DNA from: Spirochaetia bacterium
GTDB lineage: Bacteria; Spirochaetota; Leptospiria; Leptospirales; Leptonemataceae
Assembly: GCA_009885105.1 (NCBI GenBank)
Contig: VFLI01000001.1
Span: 1 to 39,139 of the forward strand
DNA: 39,139 nucleotides
Direction of reading: 5' to 3'
Positions 34,852-39,139 of the stretch are shown piece by piece. The notes beneath the pieces were generated by a model. That model did not search any database and was not told where the DNA came from. It saw nothing but the letters and a program-made list of their open reading frames with translations. Position 1 is the first letter of the stretch. Each line of letters starts with the position of its first letter. The position numbers and the translations under genes are program-made.

Positions 34852-35214
34852 ATGAGCGAACTTAAAACAAAAACAGATACAAAAGAGTCAGGCGGAAATA
34901 TATCCGCGGCAGACGCGGTCGGCGTCGGCTTTGAATTTCTGGGATTTCTGACTTTTCCCGGCCTCTGCGGATATTTCATCGGCATGCACTGGCAAGAGAC
35001 AAATCCATGGGCCCTGCTTGTCGGAATGGGGATTGGTTTTTTCGGAGGATTCTGGATTTTAATTCGGCGTATCAACAGCATGAAATCCTCTGTCAATTCC
35101 ACTGAAAAAAAAATCGGATCAAAAGCGCCGACCGTGGAGAAAAGAATTGAAACGATCCGGGACGATTTTGATTCTCTGAACAAAAAAATTGACCGGCTCA
35201 AAGATGACTCTTGA
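34852..35214 (+). CDS. atpZ: ATP synthase accessory protein AtpZ
   Basis: 120 residues. Two hydrophobic hairpin segments, VGVGFEFLGFLTFPGLCGYFIG and PWALLVGMGIGFFGGFWILI, match the AtpZ/AtpI-type two-helix family. A charged C-terminal coiled coil (VEKRIETIRDDFDSLNKKI) follows. Related small proteins in other bacteria associate with AtpI and influence assembly or Mg2+ transfer to the synthase. It is first of the atp group and overlaps the next gene by 11 bp. The 200 bp before it (34652-34851) hold no gene that I can support. Confidence 0.7.
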   Translation: MSELKTKTDTKESGGNISAADAVGVGFEFLGFLTFPGLCGYFIGMHWQETNPWALLVGMGIGFFGGFWILIRRINSMKSSVNSTEKKIGSKAPTVEKRIETIRDDFDSLNKKIDRLKDDS

Positions 35215-35626
35215 ATCGGAAGCTCAGATTTTTTCCCGGTCTGCCCGGCGCTGGCTGCAGGCTGCAATTCTTGTCACCGCCATGCCATTCTGTGTGCTTT
35301 CCGGATATTTTTTTTTCCCGCTGATATCATTCGAGGTGAGGATCGGTGTTCAGATCTATGCTTTCGCATTGTCCTATCCGGCAATACTGGTCGGTCTTTT
35401 CCTTGCCGGTAGAAATCCGGCCCTTTCTGTTCCTGTTCTTCTTTCCGGCAGTTTCCTCCGGCTGGGAGGACTTTTTCTGCTTGGATTTTTATTGCGATTT
35501 CTGGATTCCATTCCGGTTGTTGAAACCCTGCTCCTTTATCTTGCCACGGTTCTGATTTTTTTAATTTTTGAGGTTGTCAGCTTTGTCCCATTTGGATTTT
35601 CTGCCGTCAAACGAGTGGATTTGTAA
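35204..35626 (+). CDS. atpI: ATP synthase subunit I-like protein
   Basis: 140 residues with four hydrophobic segments (AAILVTAMPFCVLSGYFFF, AFALSYPAILVGLFLAG, LLSGSFLRLGGLFLLGFLL, LLLYLATVLIFLIFEVVSF). Length, position before atpB and the four-helix plan fit the AtpI/ATP-synt_I family, which helps assemble the c-ring. I chose the ATG at 35204 over the TTG at 35189. Its stop overlaps the atpB start by one base (TAATG). Sequence similarity to classical AtpI is weak, so the name rests partly on context. Confidence 0.7.
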   Translation: MTLESEAQIFSRSARRWLQAAILVTAMPFCVLSGYFFFPLISFEVRIGVQIYAFALSYPAILVGLFLAGRNPALSVPVLLSGSFLRLGGLFLLGFLLRFLDSIPVVETLLLYLATVLIFLIFEVVSFVPFGFSAVKRVDL

Positions 35627-36729
35627 TGACACGCCTGTATGCATACACGGCTCTATTGATTTTTTCTTTGCTTGCATCCAGCCCGATGTCCGCGGAAGAA
35701 TCGCATAAAGAAGCGGAAACTTTTGACTTGTCCGAAGTGCTCGTCCATCATTTGATGGATGCCCCAATTTTTGAATGGAATCTCTGCCTGGCCAATACAA
35801 AGCTGGGCTCGTATGATTTGTGCGGCCGTAAGGTCTATGCCGGATCGGAAGAGTTTGAAAACGATGCGTTTCGTAGGTATGTGTTTTCAGATGAAAAAGG
35901 ACAGTACAAATGGCAGGGAGGGATTCCTCTCCATATTACAAAACGTGTGTCGATGATGTTTGTTTCCTCATTTCTGCTGCTCGTCATCATGATTCTGGCG
36001 GCCCGTCTTATTTCGCGAAATCCATTTCAAATCCGCAGTCGTTTCACAGGCATTGTGGAAGCTGTTGTGCAGTATGTCAGAGTGGAAGTCGCAGATAAAA
36101 ATATGCATCATGAAAAAGGCTGGCATGCGTACATTCTGACCTTGTTTTTCTTTATTCTTTTCAGCAATCTCCTGGGTCTTTTCCCGCCTTTCGGTGAAAT
36201 CGCTGAGACCATCGCGGGAAGCGTGTCGGGTCACGGCGCGTCTCACGGCCATAGCGCCGATTCAAAGGTATCTTCCATGCTGGCATTCTGGCCGGGCATT
36301 ACGGTAACGGGAGACATCGCCGTCACGCTGGCTCTTGCCTCCATGGTCACGATAATGATCTGGGTAACAGGATTTAAATCTCAGGGCGTTTCTTTCCTAT
36401 GGTCGTGCATACCGTCCGGAATGCCGCTTCCTGTTGCGATAGGCTTGTGGCCGCTTTTATTTCCTTTAGAAATTATTATCGGCCCGCTGGCCAAAGGTTT
36501 TGCTCTGGCCATTCGCCTTCTGGCGAATATGACGGCTGGACACGTTATCATCATCGCGCTTCTTGGGTTTATTTTCCAGTTTAAGAATTTCTGGTATTTT
36601 ATCGCTCCGATTTCCGTTGCGGGCGCGGGCGCCATCTATCTTCTGGAAGTGATGGTGGCTTTTTTGCAGGCATTTATTTTTTCGCTTCTAGCATCGCTTT
36701 TTATCGGTTCGAGCATGCACAGGCATTGA
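35626..36729 (+). CDS. atpB: ATP synthase subunit a
   Basis: 367 residues. A signal peptide (LYAYTALLIFSLLASSPMSAE) precedes an extra N-terminal domain of about 80 residues, absent from E. coli AtpB. The five- to six-helix core carries ILFSNLLGLFPPF, a His-rich loop (SGHGASHGHS), and the essential Arg297 in FALAIRLLANMTAGH. It forms the proton half-channels against the c-ring. Signal-bearing a-subunits of this length occur in Leptospira and Bacteroidetes, among others. Confidence 0.95.
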   Translation: MTRLYAYTALLIFSLLASSPMSAEESHKEAETFDLSEVLVHHLMDAPIFEWNLCLANTKLGSYDLCGRKVYAGSEEFENDAFRRYVFSDEKGQYKWQGGIPLHITKRVSMMFVSSFLLLVIMILAARLISRNPFQIRSRFTGIVEAVVQYVRVEVADKNMHHEKGWHAYILTLFFFILFSNLLGLFPPFGEIAETIAGSVSGHGASHGHSADSKVSSMLAFWPGITVTGDIAVTLALASMVTIMIWVTGFKSQGVSFLWSCIPSGMPLPVAIGLWPLLFPLEIIIGPLAKGFALAIRLLANMTAGHVIIIALLGFIFQFKNFWYFIAPISVAGAGAIYLLEVMVAFLQAFIFSLLASLFIGSSMHRH

Positions 36730-36742
36730 TGGTATGTCCGGG

Positions 36743-36840
36743 TTCTATATTTATTCTTTATAGAAGAGAACTGACAGCAAGTTCGCGATTTTCGCGGTCT
36801 TCAGATCAGGATGTATGTTTAAGATAGTTTGTTAAGGAGG
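36743..36840 (+). promoter_or_regulatory. Leader hairpins and strong ribosome site before atpE
   Basis: The 116-bp atpB-atpE gap holds two stems: TTCTATA (36743-36749) with TATAGAA (36759-36765), and CGCGA (36784-36788) with TCGCG (36792-36796). TAAGGAGG (36833-36840) sits 5 bp before the ATG. The c-subunit is needed in many copies per complex, so a strengthened or processed leader is plausible. A separate promoter is not excluded. Confidence 0.4.
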
Positions 36841-36845
36841 ACAGC

Positions 36846-37139
36846 ATGATTGGAATAGCTTTCGTTGGTGTAGGTCTGGGCGCCGGACTGGCGGTTCTTG
36901 GGGCCGGTATTGGAATTGGCAGAATCGGGGGTTCCGCTGCGGAAGGCGTGAGCAGACAGCCGGAAGCGGCTGGCGCAATCCAGCTGGCCATGATTATTTC
37001 GGCGGCCCTGATTGAAGGGGTTGCTCTTTTTGCGCTTGTTATCGCCTTCCAAATGGGCGGACTGCTCAATAAAGAGATTCTTGAAAAATTCGCGGCACAG
37101 AATCAGAGCACAGCTCCTGCGCCCGCTCAGACGCGATAG
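36846..37139 (+). CDS. atpE: ATP synthase subunit c
   Basis: 97 residues. Two helices form the hairpin: VGLGAGLAVLGAGIGIGRIGG with the polar RQPE loop, then AMIISAALIEGVALFALVIAF with ion-binding Glu57. The residue after Glu57 is Gly, and the position matching Gln32 of the sodium-type c-ring is Ile, so sodium ligands are lacking and proton coupling is expected. The C-terminal tail is polar with Ala/Pro. A strong TAAGGAGG lies upstream. Confidence 0.96.
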   Translation: MIGIAFVGVGLGAGLAVLGAGIGIGRIGGSAAEGVSRQPEAAGAIQLAMIISAALIEGVALFALVIAFQMGGLLNKEILEKFAAQNQSTAPAPAQTR

Positions 37140-37169
37140 TCTGGTTGATATTAATTTCGGGAGGACTCT

Positions 37170-37694
37170 ATGCTGCAGTATCTTGCTGGCGGGGGCGGGA
37201 TCGCTCTTCTTGATGTCAATCCAGGTCTTCTGATCTGGACGACGATCACGTTTTTTATTGTATTCTTTATGCTTCGGTTCTTTGCCTGGAAACCGATCGC
37301 TCAGGCAATTGATGCCCGGGCGGACAGAATCCATGCGGATCTGGAGCGTGCTGAAAGTATCCGAAAGGAAGCGGAGGCAAAGTATGAAGAGTATCTACAG
37401 AAATTAAACTCGCTGCGGCAGGAAGGACACGATATTGTCCAGGAAGCCAAGAAAGACGCTGAAAAGCTGCGTCAGGAGATCCTGGACACGGCACGAAAAG
37501 AGGCAGAGGCTGCCAGATTGCGCGGCGTACGCGAAATTCAGCTGGCAAAGGATACAGCGCTGGAGCAGCTTCATCAAGAAGTGGTAAATCTTTCCATCGC
37601 GGTTGCCGGTCAACTGATTGGCAGAAACCTGAATGCAGAGGATCACAAGCGATTTGTGACAGACAGCGTTAAGAAAATTCGGAGTATAAACTGA
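37170..37694 (+). CDS. atpF: ATP synthase subunit b
   Basis: 174 residues. One N-terminal membrane helix (LLIWTTITFFIVFFMLRFFAW) leads into WKPIAQAIDARADRI and a long charged coiled coil (about 50-150) that forms the peripheral stalk. QLIGRNLN near the end is characteristic of subunit b and holds the delta-subunit contact. Ribosome site GGGAGG lies 5 bp before the ATG. Only one b-type gene is present. Confidence 0.95.
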   Translation: MLQYLAGGGGIALLDVNPGLLIWTTITFFIVFFMLRFFAWKPIAQAIDARADRIHADLERAESIRKEAEAKYEEYLQKLNSLRQEGHDIVQEAKKDAEKLRQEILDTARKEAEAARLRGVREIQLAKDTALEQLHQEVVNLSIAVAGQLIGRNLNAEDHKRFVTDSVKKIRSIN

Positions 37695-37697
37695 CAG

Positions 37698-38270
37698 ATG
37701 GCCAGAGTTGAAAAAATAGCAACGCTCTATGCTGCGGCTCTGATCGAACTGGCCAGGGAAGGAAAATTTCTTGAGGAGATGGAAACAGAACTCAAGCAGT
37801 CAGTGGATATCTTCATTAAGGAAGAAACTGTCTGGAAGTTTTTCATTTCGCCCATAATCAGGGCCGATGTGAAGCTCAAAATCATTTCAACGGTGTTTAA
37901 AAAAGAAATGCGCGATGTGGTTTATAATTTCCTGGGAGTCCTGGCAGCACGCGGAAGGATGAAGGAACTGCCTGATATAGTAAAAGCCTACTCGGAACTG
38001 CTGGATGAAGAGCTGGGAAGGATGCATGTTTCTGTGGAATCAGCTTCGCCGATCAGCGAGGAACAGGCTCGCGAGCTCAGAGAGGTTTTAACAAAGTATT
38101 TTAAAGTTGATACAATTCTGGATATAAAGGAAAATCCGGAACTGCTCGGTGGATTGATAATCCACAGCGGTGATATGATGATTGATACCAGCATTGAAAA
38201 TCAATTGTCACGGATGAAAAAGATCCTTCTGGAACGCAAAATTCTCGGCGAGGAATTCTATGAAAATTAA
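37698..38270 (+). CDS. atpH: ATP synthase subunit delta
   Basis: 190 residues. The N-terminal helical domain begins [15 protein letters not shown]; the C-terminal part has [39 protein letters not shown], the OSCP/delta signature. It ties the peripheral stalk to the top of F1. It starts 3 bp after the atpF stop and its end overlaps atpA by 11 bp. Confidence 0.95.
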   Translation: MARVEKIATLYAAALIELAREGKFLEEMETELKQSVDIFIKEETVWKFFISPIIRADVKLKIISTVFKKEMRDVVYNFLGVLAARGRMKELPDIVKAYSELLDEELGRMHVSVESASPISEEQARELREVLTKYFKVDTILDIKENPELLGGLIIHSGDMMIDTSIENQLSRMKKILLERKILGEEFYEN

Positions 38271-39139
38271 GACAGATGAAATAACTTCCGTATTGAAGAA
38301 AGAAATACAGGGATTTCAATCCCAGCTCAATCTTGAGGAAGTGGGCGAAATAATTTCCGTCGGAGACGGGATTGCGCGAATTTACGGCCTCGACAAGGTT
38401 ATGGCCAATGAAATGATCGAATTTGAAGATGGCACGCTGGGGCTGGCTTTCAATCTTGAGGAAAATTCAGTGGGCGCTGTGGTTCTTGGAGAATACAGAC
38501 ATCTCCGCGAAGGTTTCAAAGTGAAAAGACTCGGCCGGGTTCTGGAAGTCCCGGTGGGCGAGGCGATGCTGGGACGCATTGTGGACGCAATGGGCCGTCC
38601 CATTGACGGAGCCGGTCCGGTAAACACAAACAAAACGCGACCGGTTGAACTTCTGGCTCCTGGAATCGCCAAACGACAACCCGTAAAGGAGCCGATTCAA
38701 ACGGGAATCAAAGCGATTGACGCGATGATTCCGATCGGCCGGGGGCAGCGCGAACTTATCATCGGCGACCGGGGAACAGGCAAAACAGCCATCGCCATCG
38801 ATGCGATTATAAATCAGAAAGGGCAGGATGTGATCTGCGTCTATGTGGCTATCGGTCAAAAGGCCTCAAAAGTCGCAGCTCTGAAAGAGAAACTGGCAAA
38901 ACTCGGCTGTATGGATTACACAATTATTGTCGCGGCAACAGCGTCCGACCCGGCTCCTCTGCAGTATCTGGCGCCATATTCCGGATGCAGCATGGCGGAA
39001 TACTTCATGTATGATAAAAAGATGGCGACGCTTGTAATCTATGACGATCTGACCAAACAGGCCAATGCTTACAGGCAGATGTCTTTACTGCTTCGTCGTC
39101 CGCCTGGACGGGAAGCGTTTCCGGGCGACGTTTTCTATC
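38260..39139 (+). CDS. atpA: ATP synthase subunit alpha (3' truncated)
   Basis: The first 293 codons are visible; the gene continues past the window edge. It starts [16 protein letters not shown], with [16 protein letters not shown] and [15 protein letters not shown] in the beta-barrel domain. The P-loop reads GDRGTGKT (most alpha subunits have GDRQTGKT). [20 protein letters not shown] and [18 protein letters not shown] follow. Alpha subunits bind nucleotide without catalysis in F1. GAGGA precedes the ATG at 38260, which overlaps the atpH reading frame. Confidence 0.96.
   Translation, partial: MKIKTDEITSVLKKEIQGFQSQLNLEEVGEIISVGDGIARIYGLDKVMANEMIEFEDGTLGLAFNLEENSVGAVVLGEYRHLREGFKVKRLGRVLEVPVGEAMLGRIVDAMGRPIDGAGPVNTNKTRPVELLAPGIAKRQPVKEPIQTGIKAIDAMIPIGRGQRELIIGDRGTGKTAIAIDAIINQKGQDVICVYVAIGQKASKVAALKEKLAKLGCMDYTIIVAATASDPAPLQYLAPYSGCSMAEYFMYDKKMATLVIYDDLTKQANAYRQMSLLLRRPPGREAFPGDVFY

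Noticed and set aside
1..39139. tRNA, rRNA, CRISPR or prophage content
   Set aside because: No tRNA-like cloverleaf or T-loop words, no regularly spaced repeats and no phage or transposase genes were seen by eye in the gaps.

Overview
The window is one continuous, gene-dense stretch of a bacterial chromosome of moderate GC, cut inside a gene at both ends. The two-membrane machinery points to a diderm: apolipoprotein N-acyltransferase, a secreted lipase with a membrane-anchored foldase, signal peptidase I, a periplasmic amidase and a monofunctional transglycosylase. An a-subunit of ATP synthase with its own signal peptide and a PilZ-type protein resembling the Leptospira DUF1577 family suggest a spirochaete of the order Leptospirales or a relative. 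That placement is inference, at about even odds; no rRNA or lineage-defining marker is present.

Layout. 1-1.9 kb: 3' part of a hybrid PAS histidine kinase. 1.9-7.1 kb (minus): coiled-coil membrane protein, VTT/DedA-like membrane protein, GHKL ATPase, the TldD/TldE metalloprotease pair and a Uma2-family nuclease-fold protein. 7.3-9.2 kb (plus): short-chain dehydrogenase, a repeat-rich gap, and a methyltransferase with an N-terminal hydrophobic segment. 9.2-13.3 kb (minus): a tight three-gene unit of ThDP enzyme, NAD-epimerase and MFS transporter. 13.3-16.4 kb: inverted-repeat gap, TauE/SafE-like permease, secreted protein, a 42-codon CDGSH protein and hemB. 16.7-21.9 kb (plus): lipase, hairpin, lipase foldase, lnt, aroA. 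21.9-25.5 kb (minus): RelA/SpoT and two unknown genes. 25.6-27.5 kb (plus): transglycosylase and PilZ/GAF-like protein. 27.5-29.7 kb (minus): exported helical protein and N-acetylmuramoyl-L-alanine amidase. 29.8-34.7 kb (plus): large exported helical-repeat protein with a degenerate CHAT-like C-terminus, triple zinc-ribbon protein, lepB. 34.9 kb to the end (plus): ATP synthase genes atpZ-atpI-atpB-atpE-atpF-atpH-atpA, with atpA cut by the window edge.

Most genes are housekeeping, and several are translationally coupled: ATGA overlaps, stop/start contacts, and TTG starts at tldE, the amidase and probably lepB. I found no rRNA, tRNA, CRISPR array, prophage or transposase. The least expected signals are a CDGSH protein missing one cluster cysteine beside hemB, an exported CHAT-like protein without its catalytic dyad, a ThDP enzyme with an altered metal motif in an operon with a lysine-tailed epimerase, a terminator-like hairpin between lipase and foldase, and dispersed intergenic repeats of at least three kinds. 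I did not find a clearly new multi-gene system; these are candidates.
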